From Salinivirgaceae bacterium (GTDB taxonomy: Bacteria; Bacteroidota; Bacteroidia; Bacteroidales; Salinivirgaceae), in assembly GCA_027858775.1 (NCBI GenBank), contig JAQICA010000132.1, positions 1 through 43,648 on the forward strand: 43,648 nt of DNA, written 5' to 3'. This document shows, piece after piece, positions 16,888 through 25,665 of the stretch (positions within the stretch are counted from its first letter, which is position 1; the number at the start of each line of letters is the position of its first letter). Both the position numbers and the translations under genes were made by a program. Under the pieces are notes generated by a model. It saw only the letters and a program-made list of their open reading frames with translations, ran no database searches and was not told the DNA's origin.

Positions 16888-18216
16888 CTATTGTTTTACG
16901 GTTCTTCGACCTATGCTATAATAAGTAAAGCCTTGGTCTTTCATTTCCTGAAGTTCGAAAATATTACGACCATCTAAAATGATGTTTTGTTTGAGGAGTT
17001 TTTTCATCAAATTGTAGTTTGGCGTTCTGAATTCCGGCCATTCCGTTACAATAAGCAGGGCATCTGCATCAATTAAAGCTTCATATTGGTCTTTTACATA
17101 TTTAATGGCGTTACCAATTCTTCGTTTGCTTTCGTCCATAGCTACAGGGTCGTAGCCTGAAACGATAGCACCTTCTTTTGTTAATTCTTCGATGATTGAA
17201 AGCACCGGTGCTTCACGCATATCATCTGTTTGAGGCTTGAAGCTTAATCCCCAAAGCGCAACTTTTTTGCCTTTTAAGTCGTTGTCGAATTCCTGACGTA
17301 ACTTCCGAACGAGAACTGTTTTTTGATTCTCGTTTACGCTTTCAACGGCCTTTAATATCTGCAATGAGTGGTGGTTTTCGTCGGCAGTTTTGATAAGTGC
17401 TTTTACATCTTTTGGGAAGCATGAGCCTCCGTATCCTGTTCCTGCATAAATGAATTTATTTCCGATACGGCTGTCGCTGCCAATGCCACGACGAACATTA
17501 TTTACATCGGCACCAACAATATCGCACAAGTTTGCAATATCATTCATAAAGCTAATTTTTGTTGCAAGCATTGCGTTTGCAGCATATTTAGTTAGTTCTG
17601 CCGAAGGAATGTCCATTGAAATTACGGGATGGCCATTCAGTACAAAAGGTCTGTAAAGTCGGCTTAAAATATCTTCTGCTTTTTGACTGTCGGTACCAAT
17701 TACAATACGATCTGGTTTTAAGAAATCATCAATAGCATCGCCCTCTTTTAAAAATTCAGGGTTTGAGGCTACATCAAATGAAAAGTTTACATTTCTCTTA
17801 TCGAGTACTTCTTTCAGTGTTTTTCTTACTTTTTCAGCAGTTCCAATGGGTACAGTACTTTTTGTAACTACCACAAGGTAGTCTTCCATGTGTTCGCCAA
17901 TTTCTCTGGCCACATCTAACACATATTTTAAATCAGCTGAGCCGTCTTCATCGGGAGGAGTGCCTACGGCAATAAAAACGACATCTGTATTTTTCAGACT
18001 ATCTTTTAACGAGGTAGTAAAAAACAGACGATTTTTATCTACATTATTTTTTACCATCGGCTCTAGTCCCGGCTCATAAATTGGAATGAGTCCTTTGCTT
18101 AGGTTGTCAATTTTTTCCTGATCAATATCTACACAAGTTACATTTACTCCCGTTTCTGCAAAACAGGTTCCGCTTACAAGGCCTACATAGCCGGTTCCTA
18201 CTACTGATATTTTCAT
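16888..18216 (-). CDS. ugd: UDP-glucose 6-dehydrogenase
   Basis: A 442-residue NAD-dependent enzyme that oxidises UDP-glucose twice to UDP-glucuronate, a precursor for capsule and other surface polysaccharides. The N-terminal Rossmann fold has GTGYVGLVSGTCFAE at 7-21. The catalytic cysteine lies in GTGYGGSCFPKDVKAL at about 258-273, preceded by the conserved EFLKEGDAIDDF loop. The C-terminal UDP-binding domain has WGLSFKPQTDDMREAP near 321. All key residues are present and length is normal. It is a lone gene with its own terminator; no glycosyltransferase cluster is nearby. A closely related nucleotide-sugar dehydrogenase specificity, such as UDP-ManNAc, is less likely. Confidence 0.92.
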   Translation of the reverse strand: MKISVVGTGYVGLVSGTCFAETGVNVTCVDIDQEKIDNLSKGLIPIYEPGLEPMVKNNVDKNRLFFTTSLKDSLKNTDVVFIAVGTPPDEDGSADLKYVLDVAREIGEHMEDYLVVVTKSTVPIGTAEKVRKTLKEVLDKRNVNFSFDVASNPEFLKEGDAIDDFLKPDRIVIGTDSQKAEDILSRLYRPFVLNGHPVISMDIPSAELTKYAANAMLATKISFMNDIANLCDIVGADVNNVRRGIGSDSRIGNKFIYAGTGYGGSCFPKDVKALIKTADENHHSLQILKAVESVNENQKTVLVRKLRQEFDNDLKGKKVALWGLSFKPQTDDMREAPVLSIIEELTKEGAIVSGYDPVAMDESKRRIGNAIKYVKDQYEALIDADALLIVTEWPEFRTPNYNLMKKLLKQNIILDGRNIFELQEMKDQGFTYYSIGRRTVKQ

Positions 18217-18562
18217 GGTTTCTTCGTTTAGTATAATTATACGTGCACTTCTCCAGATACACCTTTAAATTTTTACTTTGCGAATATAAGGAGAAATATT
18301 ATTTAACAGGGTGGGAATAACAAAATCATTGCCATAGCTGTTTCGATTTTATGTTTTTTATCACATTATCAGTGCATAAACAAAAATCCTTTTTTTTCGA
18401 TCCGTATGGATATGTCCCTTTTGGGGGAAGCATAAGGAATGTACTAAATCTATAATCACCTTTAAAACCGCTGATTTTTAGAATTCTGATCAATAAGATT
18501 ATTAGGGTTTGGCTAGCTTTTTGCGAAGTCGTGGTTTTTGCAAGGAAAAAGTACACAACTAG

Positions 18563-18593
18563 TTGATTTATTGAAAAAAAAAGACTTATTTTG
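18563..18593 (+). promoter_or_regulatory. Possible rpsA promoter and leader
   Basis: TTG (18563-18565), about 20 bp and TTATTTTG (one mismatch to TAnnTTTG) precede a leader of about 65 bases with a small TAGAT-TTA-ATCTA hairpin. The rest of the 449-bp divergent gap 18217-18665 contains no convincing gene; an open minus frame at 18326-18556 looks spurious. Confidence 0.4.
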
Positions 18594-18651
18594 TGACTTC
18601 TAAAGCAGAACGTAGATTTAATCTATAAATAAAGTCTAATTTATTAAATTT

Positions 18652-18657
18652 AAGGAG
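18652..18657 (+). promoter_or_regulatory. Shine-Dalgarno (AAGGAG) of rpsA
   Basis: AAGGAG 8 bases before the rpsA ATG, in an AU-rich leader. Most genes in this window lack such a motif. Confidence 0.55.
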
Positions 18658-18665
18658 TTTAACTA

Positions 18666-20543
18666 ATGAATCAAGAAGAAACAAACTTGAAAAACGAGGA
18701 GCTGGAAAACGAAGTACAGCCTCAAAATGCTCAAGCAAACGAGGAGTTTGATTGGGATAGTTATGAAAAAGATCTGGACGGTTATTCGTCACAGGATCGC
18801 CAGGAACTTGAAAAACTGTACGACAACACAATGTCGACAATTGCTGAAAATGAAGTGGTTGATGGAACTGTTGTTGGTATTAGTAAACGTGAAATTATTA
18901 TCAATATTGGGTACAAATCAGAGGGAATTGTTAACGCTACTGAGTTTCGTTACAATACTGATTTGAAAGTTGGTGATAAGGTAGAGGTTTATGTAGAAAC
19001 CCAGGAAGACAAAGAAGGACAGCTGAAGTTGTCGCACAAAAAAGCCAGAGCGCTTCGCTCATGGGATCGTGTAAACGAATCGCTTGAGAAAGACGAAATT
19101 ATTAAAGGTTACATTAAGTGCCGTACTAAAGGTGGTATGATTGTAGACGTATTCGGAATTGAAGCATTCTTACCCGGATCGCAAATTGATGTTAAGCCTA
19201 TTCGCGATTACGACATTTTTGTGGGTAAAACCATGGAATTCAAAGTTGTGAAAATCAATCAGGAATATAAAAACGTGGTTGTATCGCACAAAGCACTTAT
19301 TGAAGCTGAACTTGAACAGCAGAAAAAAGAGATCATTGCCAAACTTGAAAAAGGTCAGGTACTTGAAGGTACTGTTAAAAATATTACATCATATGGTGTA
19401 TTTATTGATCTTGGTGGTGTTGATGGACTTATTCATATTACAGACCTTTCTTGGGGACGTATTTCGCATCCGGAAGAAATTGTTGAACTCGATCAGAAAC
19501 TTAACGTAGTTATTCTTGATTTTGACGACGATAAAAAACGTATTGCACTAGGTCTAAAACAGCTTACCGAGCATCCATGGGATTCACTTGATACAAACCT
19601 TAAAGTAGGCGACAAAGTAAAAGGAAAAGTTGTTGTCATGGCTGACTACGGAGCATTCGTAGAAATTGCTCCGGGAGTAGAAGGTTTAATTCACGTATCA
19701 GAAATGTCATGGTCGCAGCACCTACGCAGCGCTCAGGAATTCCTGAAAGTGGGTGACGAAATCGAAGCTGTAATTCTTACACTCGATCGCGAAGACCGCA
19801 AAATGTCACTGGGTATGAAACAACTCAAACCCGATCCATGGCAAGATATCGAACAAAAATACCCGGTTGGTTCCAAACACAATGCAAAAGTACGCAACTT
19901 CACCAGTTTCGGTGTGTTTGTAGAAATTGAAGAAGGTGTAGACGGACTTATTCATATTTCAGATTTATCATGGACGAAGAAAATTAAGCACCCTGCTGAA
20001 TTTACTTCAATTGGAGCTGAGATAGAGGTTGTAGTTCTGGAAATTGATAAAGACAACCGTCGTTTAAGCCTGGGTCATAAGCAACTCGAAGAAAACCCAT
20101 GGGAAGTATTCGAAACAATTTTTGCTGTTGATTCAGTACACGAAGGTACCATCACCGAACTTACCGAAAAAGGTGCTGTTGTAGCTCTTCCATACGGTGT
20201 TGAAGGTTTTTCAACTCCAAAACACTTAGTGAAAGAAGATGGTGGCAAAGTAGGTATGGATGAGAAAAACGAATTTAAGGTTATTGAATTCAACAAAGAT
20301 GCAAAACGCATTATTGTTTCTCACAGCCGTATTTTCGAAGATGAAAAACGTGCAGAAAATGCAGCCACACGCAAATCTACCAAGAGTGCAACTAAAAAAT
20401 TGAAAGATAATTTAGAAAAAACCACACTTGGTGATATTGCTGAATTAGCAGCACTGAAAGACGAAATGAACAGTAACTCAGCGAAGAAGGAAGCTTCTGA
20501 AGGAAGCGAAAGTAACGACGCTGCAAAAAAAGATGAGCAATAG
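18666..20543 (+). CDS. rpsA: 30S ribosomal protein S1
   Basis: A 625-residue protein with six tandem S1/OB-fold RNA-binding repeats from about residue 55 to 555. Clear repeat signatures are VDGTVVGISKREIIINIGYKS, VLEGTVKNITSYGVFIDLGG, VKGKVVVMADYGAFVEIAPG and the three GL-IH-S/TD-LSW turns. The acidic N-terminus and the Ser/Lys/Glu-rich tail after 560 appear disordered. S1 binds mRNA leaders and helps the 30S subunit initiate, which is especially relevant in Bacteroidota where Shine-Dalgarno pairing is weak. The leader has an unusual SD, which fits possible autoregulation. Codon use looks like a highly expressed gene. No IF3 or cmk neighbour is present. Confidence 0.96.
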   Translation: MNQEETNLKNEELENEVQPQNAQANEEFDWDSYEKDLDGYSSQDRQELEKLYDNTMSTIAENEVVDGTVVGISKREIIINIGYKSEGIVNATEFRYNTDLKVGDKVEVYVETQEDKEGQLKLSHKKARALRSWDRVNESLEKDEIIKGYIKCRTKGGMIVDVFGIEAFLPGSQIDVKPIRDYDIFVGKTMEFKVVKINQEYKNVVVSHKALIEAELEQQKKEIIAKLEKGQVLEGTVKNITSYGVFIDLGGVDGLIHITDLSWGRISHPEEIVELDQKLNVVILDFDDDKKRIALGLKQLTEHPWDSLDTNLKVGDKVKGKVVVMADYGAFVEIAPGVEGLIHVSEMSWSQHLRSAQEFLKVGDEIEAVILTLDREDRKMSLGMKQLKPDPWQDIEQKYPVGSKHNAKVRNFTSFGVFVEIEEGVDGLIHISDLSWTKKIKHPAEFTSIGAEIEVVVLEIDKDNRRLSLGHKQLEENPWEVFETIFAVDSVHEGTITELTEKGAVVALPYGVEGFSTPKHLVKEDGGKVGMDEKNEFKVIEFNKDAKRIIVSHSRIFEDEKRAENAATRKSTKSATKKLKDNLEKTTLGDIAELAALKDEMNSNSAKKEASEGSESNDAAKKDEQ

Positions 20544-20604
20544 AGCGATTTTTTTTGGTTGACTGGAAATGATATCGTAATTTTATCTAAAATTCTTTAC
20601 TCTT

Positions 20605-20961
20605 ATGGATTTCAAAATAGAAAAGAAAGATAAGTTTACCGAAATACAGGTAATGGTTGATAAGCTAGATACGCACATTGCGCCATCGCTTAAATCTGAA
20701 TTAGTGTTAATTGCCGGTAACGGCGAAAAGAATATAATTCTTGACCTTAGCAACGCAAGGTATTGCGATTCGTCCGGGTTAAGTGCTATTCTGGTCGCCA
20801 ACAGGTTATGTAAAAATGCCAACGGTGTTTTTATCTTGTCCAGTCTCCAAACTGCTGTTGAACGTCTTATTACTATTTCGCAGCTCGATACGGTACTCAA
20901 TATCGCTGATGACTTGGTACAAGCAGAGGAGATGTTGAACCAGATGCTCGATAAGGCTTAA
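20605..20961 (+). CDS. STAS-domain anti-sigma factor antagonist-like protein
   Basis: A 118-residue single STAS domain. The conserved core NIILDLSNARYCDSSGLSA at about 50-68 contains the phosphorylatable Ser (DSSG) used in SpoIIAA-type switches. It could act as an anti-anti-sigma factor or a partner of a serine kinase, but no anti-sigma kinase or PP2C phosphatase gene is nearby. Its stop codon overlaps the rnz ATG by one base (TAATG), so the two are co-translated; no functional link between them is established. Family call is firm; partner is unknown. Confidence 0.85.
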   Translation: MDFKIEKKDKFTEIQVMVDKLDTHIAPSLKSELVLIAGNGEKNIILDLSNARYCDSSGLSAILVANRLCKNANGVFILSSLQTAVERLITISQLDTVLNIADDLVQAEEMLNQMLDKA

Positions 20962-21875
20962 TGCGGTTTGAACTGACTATTTTAGGGTCAGGGTCTGCAT
21001 TACCGACAACAAATAGAAATACTACCGCTCAGGTACTGAACGTACTTGAGCGGTTTTTTTTAATCGATTGCGGTGAAGCAACTCAGTTGCAATTGCGTAA
21101 GTACGGTTTTGCGATTAATCGCATAAACCATATTCTTATTAGTCACTTGCATGGAGACCATTTTTTTGGGCTTTTTGGGCTCATTTCTTCGATGGCGCTT
21201 CTTGGACGTACAAATGTCTTGCATATATATTCCCCTCCCGGATTAGAGGGTATTCTGAATACCGTACTGAATCCCCAATTTGAAAAAACACCCTTCCCAA
21301 TTCAATTTCACTCCTTGGCTGATGATGATCCAACGGTTATTTTTGAAGATAAAGTTGTAACGATACACGCATTTCCCCTAAGGCACTCGGTAAGTGTTTA
21401 TGGTTTTTTTTTCCAGGAGAAAAAACGCTTACAAAACATTCGTTCTGAAAAAATTACGCAATATAAAATATCTATACCGGAGATTCTTGCTATTAAAGAG
21501 GGAGCAGACTTGGTGCGCGAAAATGAAACCGTGCCAAATTCGGTACTAACTATCGACCCATTGCCTCCCAGATCTTATGCTTTTGTTACAGACACCATTA
21601 TTACACGTAAACATACGGAGTTGATTAAAAATGCAGACCTGCTTTATCATGAGGCAACATTTTTACACGCCGACAAGGCTTTAGCAAGAAAAACAATGCA
21701 CACAACTGCAAAACAAGCAGCTGAGTTTGCCAGAGAGTTAATGGTAGGCAAATTAATCCTCGGTCATTTTAGTTCCCGCTACAAATCAGATGCGTTGTTT
21801 TTAGAGGAGGCTAATAACATTTTTCAGAATTCCATAATAGGTACCGACGGATTAAAAATTACAGTACCTGAGTAA
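20961..21875 (+). CDS. rnz: Ribonuclease Z
   Basis: A 304-residue metallo-beta-lactamase-fold endonuclease that cuts the 3' trailer from tRNA precursors. The zinc motif SHLHGDHFFGLFGL at about 60-73 supplies the His residues and the catalytic Asp. Other ligands lie in FPLRHSV (near 138), AFVTDTI (near 209), YHEATF (near 229) and LGHFSSRY (near 267). The flexible arm region is present at about 150-190. Length matches the short bacterial RNase Z. It is coupled to the STAS gene upstream. Confidence 0.94.
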   Translation: MRFELTILGSGSALPTTNRNTTAQVLNVLERFFLIDCGEATQLQLRKYGFAINRINHILISHLHGDHFFGLFGLISSMALLGRTNVLHIYSPPGLEGILNTVLNPQFEKTPFPIQFHSLADDDPTVIFEDKVVTIHAFPLRHSVSVYGFFFQEKKRLQNIRSEKITQYKISIPEILAIKEGADLVRENETVPNSVLTIDPLPPRSYAFVTDTIITRKHTELIKNADLLYHEATFLHADKALARKTMHTTAKQAAEFARELMVGKLILGHFSSRYKSDALFLEEANNIFQNSIIGTDGLKITVPE

Positions 21876-22003
21876 ATTTTGTTTGTTGTTTGCTGATGTG
21901 TTGTTATTTTTTATAGTAAATATATTCCCATAATTATTTGTTTCGTTTTTATTTTTTTTCATAAATTGTAGAACTAATTAAATCTACTAAATTATAAGCA
22001 ATT

Positions 22004-23506
22004 ATGAAAAGAATTTTATTTTTAACCATGATATCTGTTATGGTTTTGTTTTCGTGTACAAAGGACGAAATTGTGAACGAAAAATGCGAGGAAATATCCG
22101 ACATGGAAGTTATTCCTGCAGATGAAATCAGGAAAATGATTTCTGATGAACTCAAAAGAACAGGAGAATTCAGTTGGGACAATGTTGATCCTGTTGTCGT
22201 CTGGAGTGCGGCCTTTCATGGCGACGGTATTATTACTGTTGGGTTTAGCGATAGCCCATTTCGTTTACAAAAAGGAACTTCGACAAGCAATGCTCGTAAA
22301 GACATAATTGAAATTACTATGTCGATTGAGAGTGAGGGATTAAAATCGGCGCTTAAAGAAGAAGATGTAGTGACATATGAACCTGAAACGTTAAATTATA
22401 TCGATTTGAAAGTGAGTCAATTTGCAACCATTGAGGCACTTAATACATTGAGTGGGATTCGCTATATCGAGCCTTCCGGATTTGAGTACTTTGCCCATGA
22501 AATGAGGCAGAAAAGCTCCTCTGGCTGCGATAAAACTGTTGTTTCCGTCTATGGTTCCGATTACACAACGGTAAACCCCGGAAGCTTGGTTTCATGGGTC
22601 TTTTACGAACATAATATTCCGCAAGCATGGTCAGTTTCAACGGGAAGTGGAATTGGCGTCGGATTAATCGACACAGGTATTTCTGATGATCAGTCACTGC
22701 TTGGAAGTGGTTTTGAATCGGGTTATTCCAATAATCGATACATCGCGAAGCATGGTGTATATGTTGATTCTCGTTGGCCTTGGGCATCGGATACTGACGG
22801 ATATCATGATAAATGTGGACATGGAACACTCATGGGAGCTACAATTTCGGGGCCCCGAAATAACCAGAATTTACCGCTTGGGGTTGCTTATAATTGTAAT
22901 TTAATTGCTTACAGAGCTACAAAAAATGTAGTTGTGGATGGTTATCACGAGAAGCGGGGAGTAGGAAGGGCTCTTACTGAGTTGGGAAACCGAAACGATG
23001 TACAAATCATTTCTATGTCCATTGGCCATATCTTTTCTATTGGAAGCATTAGCGATGCGGTGGAGTATGCCTATAGCAAGGGGAAATTGATTATTGCGGC
23101 AGGTGGCACATCTACCAGCTTTACCAATTGGGCAGGTGTTATTTTTCCTGCCAATATGGATGAAACTGTAGCTGTAACAGGTATCCAGGATGGTGTGGGT
23201 TATACCGAATGCGATGTGTGTCATAAAGGAGAAAAAATAGATTTTACCGTAATTATGGAACGACAAAGTAATACTAATCGCCATTCTGCTGTTTTAGGCT
23301 GGTATAACGGCTCTAAAACTTATGTGGGCGGATCGTCTGTGGCTACGGCTACTACTGCCGGAATTGCCGCTCTTATTTGGTCTAATCATCCAACATGGAA
23401 CCGCGCGCAGGTGCTGAACCGAATGAAAGAGTCGGCCGATTTTTATTCGAATCGTCATAGCGATTTTGGTTGGGGAACCATTGATGCTTACCTGGCGGTT
23501 CAGTAA
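22004..23506 (+). CDS. S8 (subtilisin) family serine protease, surface lipoprotein
   Basis: A 500-residue lipoprotein. The signal peptide ends at MVLFSC (Cys18), and the next residues TKDE match the K-(D/E)2 surface-export signal known from Bacteroidota lipoproteins, suggesting an outer-membrane, cell-surface location. A prodomain-like region (about 25-180) precedes the subtilase domain. The catalytic triad is D223 (LIDTGIS), H273 (CGHGT) and S445 (GGSSVATA). The usual oxyanion Asn is replaced: IIAAGGT has Gly368 where AAGN is expected. Several cysteines occur in the catalytic domain. No transporter or immunity gene is adjacent. It is monocistronic. Activity is probable but not assured because of the missing Asn. 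Confidence 0.88.
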   Translation: MKRILFLTMISVMVLFSCTKDEIVNEKCEEISDMEVIPADEIRKMISDELKRTGEFSWDNVDPVVVWSAAFHGDGIITVGFSDSPFRLQKGTSTSNARKDIIEITMSIESEGLKSALKEEDVVTYEPETLNYIDLKVSQFATIEALNTLSGIRYIEPSGFEYFAHEMRQKSSSGCDKTVVSVYGSDYTTVNPGSLVSWVFYEHNIPQAWSVSTGSGIGVGLIDTGISDDQSLLGSGFESGYSNNRYIAKHGVYVDSRWPWASDTDGYHDKCGHGTLMGATISGPRNNQNLPLGVAYNCNLIAYRATKNVVVDGYHEKRGVGRALTELGNRNDVQIISMSIGHIFSIGSISDAVEYAYSKGKLIIAAGGTSTSFTNWAGVIFPANMDETVAVTGIQDGVGYTECDVCHKGEKIDFTVIMERQSNTNRHSAVLGWYNGSKTYVGGSSVATATTAGIAALIWSNHPTWNRAQVLNRMKESADFYSNRHSDFGWGTIDAYLAVQ

Positions 23507-23574
23507 AATACTGTGGCAAATACTAGAGTCACCCGTGCCGGGAGACAAAGATAGCTATTTGTAATGTTTTTCAG

Positions 23575-23615
23575 CGGCTCCGGAATTGGTAAATGACCTG
23601 GTCGATCCGGAGCCG
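23575..23615 (+). repeat. GC-rich hairpin after the S8 protease gene
   Basis: Perfect 10-bp arms CGGCTCCGGA (23575-23584) and TCCGGAGCCG (23606-23615) enclose a 21-base loop, in an otherwise AT-rich area. GGTCGATCCGGA occurs at 23600-23611 and again at 23652-23663. A smaller hairpin at 23528-23546 (GTC-CCCG/CGGG-GAC) directly follows the protease gene. Neither has a T tract. The remainder of the 311-bp gap 23507-23817 has only a promoter-like box. Confidence 0.5.
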
Positions 23616-23736
23616 ACTGTTTATTGTCGGTTTGCTGTGCATAGAAAAGAAGGTCGATCCGGATCGCTCTGTGGTCGTATCATTTTAAGTGAATGGAAAT
23701 TTGCGCTAAAGTACAGTGTGCTTACAGATTATATTG

Positions 23737-23744
23737 TACCTTTG
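23737..23744 (+). promoter_or_regulatory. Bacteroidota -7 box (TACCTTTG) for the NYN gene
   Basis: Exact TAnnTTTG match 80 bp before the NYN start; no clear -33 element. Confidence 0.4.
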
Positions 23745-23823
23745 TCTTACTCTGGGTCTATTTGCTTGTTTTTCAGGCATCTTATCCTCGAGCTTGTTTA
23801 GTGTACACATTTAATGTTTGATT

Positions 23824-24573
23824 ATGAATGCTAATTTAGCAGTACTCATCGATGGTGATAATATTCCATCGGCAAATGTAAAAGAGATGATGGAGGAGAT
23901 TGCCAAATATGGTAATCCAACCATTAAAAGGATTTATGGCGATTGGACGAAACCCAATCTTGCGAAGTGGAAGACTTTATTGCTCGAAAATGCCATTACT
24001 CCTATTCAACAATATAGTTATACTACAGGAAAAAATGCGACCGATTCTGCTATGATTATCGATGCAATGGATATTTTATACTCAAGCAAAGTAAACGGAT
24101 TTTGTTTGGTATCCAGCGATAGCGATTTTACACGATTGGCTACACGGCTCCGCGAAGCCGGTATGTTGGTTATAGGTATCGGCGAGAAAAAAACACCTAG
24201 TCCTTTCATTGTTGCGTGCGATAAGTTTATTTATGTCGAAATTCTTAAACAGCAAACAGACAAGGACAACGATTCGGAGAAAACAGAGACGAAATCGAGT
24301 GTGGATAAGATTACTAATAAGGTGATAAAGCTCATTTCTACCACAATATTGGATCTTTCCGATGATGATGGCTGGGCTTTTCTTGGCGATGTTGGCGGGC
24401 TGCTTCAGAAAAAGCAACCAAATTTCGATTCGCGTAACTACGGGTTCGAAAAACTGACGCCACTCATAAAATCTACCGGGCAATTTGACATTGAACAGCG
24501 CGAAAATCCCAAAAGTAAAAATAAGCTGATCTACGTAAAAAATAAGGAGCGTAAGGGACGTGCTTCAAAGTAA
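23824..24573 (+). CDS. NYN-domain ribonuclease with C-terminal LOTUS/OST-HTH domain
   Basis: A 249-residue protein. The N-terminal NYN (PIN-like) nuclease domain spans about 3-145. It has acidic metal-binding residues in LIDGDN, the KNATDSAMIIDAMD stretch and VSSDSDF, in the order typical of LabA/DUF88 proteins. The C-terminal part (about 165-245) resembles a LOTUS/OST-HTH RNA-binding module (GWAFLGDVGGLLQKKQPNFD, then YGFEKLTPLIKS). Such proteins are thought to cleave or bind RNA, but the bacterial substrate is not known. ATG at 23824 is chosen over a TTG two codons earlier. It stands alone and converges on the YceI gene. Confidence 0.88.
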   Translation: MNANLAVLIDGDNIPSANVKEMMEEIAKYGNPTIKRIYGDWTKPNLAKWKTLLLENAITPIQQYSYTTGKNATDSAMIIDAMDILYSSKVNGFCLVSSDSDFTRLATRLREAGMLVIGIGEKKTPSPFIVACDKFIYVEILKQQTDKDNDSEKTETKSSVDKITNKVIKLISTTILDLSDDDGWAFLGDVGGLLQKKQPNFDSRNYGFEKLTPLIKSTGQFDIEQRENPKSKNKLIYVKNKERKGRASK

Positions 24574-24578
24574 AAATA

Positions 24579-24624
24579 ATCCCTATACCTTTTCTGGTTA
24601 CAATTAATTTGTCGGTATAGGGAT
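24579..24624. terminator. Hairpin between convergent NYN and YceI genes
   Basis: Perfect 11-bp arms ATCCCTATACC and GGTATAGGGAT with a 24-base loop fill the 57-bp gap between the two stop codons. On the minus strand a T-rich run follows. Likely a shared bidirectional terminator. Confidence 0.5.
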
Positions 24625-24630
24625 ACTGAA

Positions 24631-25260
24631 TTATTCTACTAGTTTGATTTTAAGTTCAATATCGTCTGAAAGAACTTTGTCTTTCATTGGGTGTTTCCAT
24701 GTTACATCGTATTTATGACGATTGAATGTCATTGTTCCATAAAAAACCTTTTTGCCGTTTTCTTTTTTAATTTGCACATTCTTAACCACCTCTTCGTTTG
24801 TCTTTCCCCGTATGGTTAAATCTCCGGTAATAGTATTGTTCTCGTGTTTCTTGATAGTGAAACTCGCTTCCGGATAGTTTTCAACATCGAAAAAGTCGGC
24901 TGAAGAAAGGTGTTGAATAAGCTTTTCTTTTGTACTACCCTCATCCGGATTGTAGTTTTCATCCGCAGGCTTCATCGTTTTCATGTCTATCACAAAAACA
25001 CCCTCGTTAATTTTACCGTCTTTAATAGAAATACTTCCGCTTTTAAAATCGAGCGTTCCATAATGGTTGTAAACCCCTACAAGTGATCCCGTCCATTTTA
25101 CAGTGCTCTTTTCAAGGTCAATCGCCATGGCTGTCTGATCTGTACTCAGCTCAGCATCTTTTGTGGAGTCCATAGCGCCGCTCGATTTTTTTTCGTTGTT
25201 GCATGCTGTAAAAGCGATTCCCAGCGACAGTGCCAATGTTATTAAATGTACTTTTTTCAT
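24631..25260 (-). CDS. YceI family lipoprotein
   Basis: A 209-residue protein with a lipoprotein signal (MKKVHLITLALSLGIAFTAC; Cys20) followed by a Ser/Lys/Asp-rich linker and one YceI beta-barrel domain (about 48-207). Signature pieces are STVKWTGSLVGVYNHYGTLDF, HLSSADFFDVENYPEASF, LTIRGKTNEEV and a C-terminal MTFNRHKYDVTW. YceI/LipL proteins have a lipocalin-like fold that binds polyprenoid or fatty acyl molecules; the in vivo role is not defined. It is transcribed alone, convergent with the NYN gene and divergent from the FKBP gene. Confidence 0.9.
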   Translation of the reverse strand: MKKVHLITLALSLGIAFTACNNEKKSSGAMDSTKDAELSTDQTAMAIDLEKSTVKWTGSLVGVYNHYGTLDFKSGSISIKDGKINEGVFVIDMKTMKPADENYNPDEGSTKEKLIQHLSSADFFDVENYPEASFTIKKHENNTITGDLTIRGKTNEEVVKNVQIKKENGKKVFYGTMTFNRHKYDVTWKHPMKDKVLSDDIELKIKLVE

Positions 25261-25395
25261 TACAATAGTATTTTATGATTATATTAGTATAAAGGAAGTT
25301 AAGCGGTTTTTGTTCAGAAGGCGGCTCGTTATTGTGCTGTTAATGTCAAGTTTCTCTTATTATTGCATTTGTTTTATTTTCAGTTGATTGTAAAT

Positions 25396-25550
25396 GTGCC
25401 CGTAAGAAAACTCCAATAACTGCGTTATGTTCATTTTGAAAACAGTTATTTACGAAAGTAAACGCCTTTATTTTCAAAATGAACAAGCCTTGTTCTTGAA
25501 GTTTTATTACTGGGCACACCAAAAAACAGGTGGTTTTCGTGCTGGCACTA
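25396..25550 (+). repeat. 155-bp palindromic repeat, copy A
   Basis: Two arms of about 47 bp (25396-25442 and 25471-25517) are imperfect inverted repeats starting GTGCCC/GGGCAC and sharing TGTTCATTTTGAAAA. They are capped by TTTAC-GAAA-GTAAA, a stem with a GNRA-type loop. A second small hairpin (CACC/GGTG) and GTGCTGGCAC follow. The whole 155 bp recurs inverted at 40339-40493 with 4 mismatches. It lies in the 594-bp gap 25261-25854 between the divergent YceI and FKBP genes. It resembles a MITE or REP-like element. Confidence 0.8.
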
Positions 25551-25665
25551 ACTCGTTTGTATGGTTGATTTATAAACTCATTGGGTAATTTGTAACCGTT
25601 TTTGTATTATTGTACCTGCAGGGCGTTTTTATTTTCCATGATTGAGTTATGGCTTAAAAGCCTTT

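Noticed and set aside
18326..18556. 76-codon minus-strand open frame upstream of rpsA
   Set aside because: Overlaps the divergent promoter area, has no recognisable motif, and shows no protein-like pattern.
22440..23284. Long minus-strand open frames opposite the S8 protease (129 and 127 codons)
   Set aside because: Antisense to a gene with clear catalytic motifs; His/Arg/Tyr-rich translation is typical of a shadow frame.
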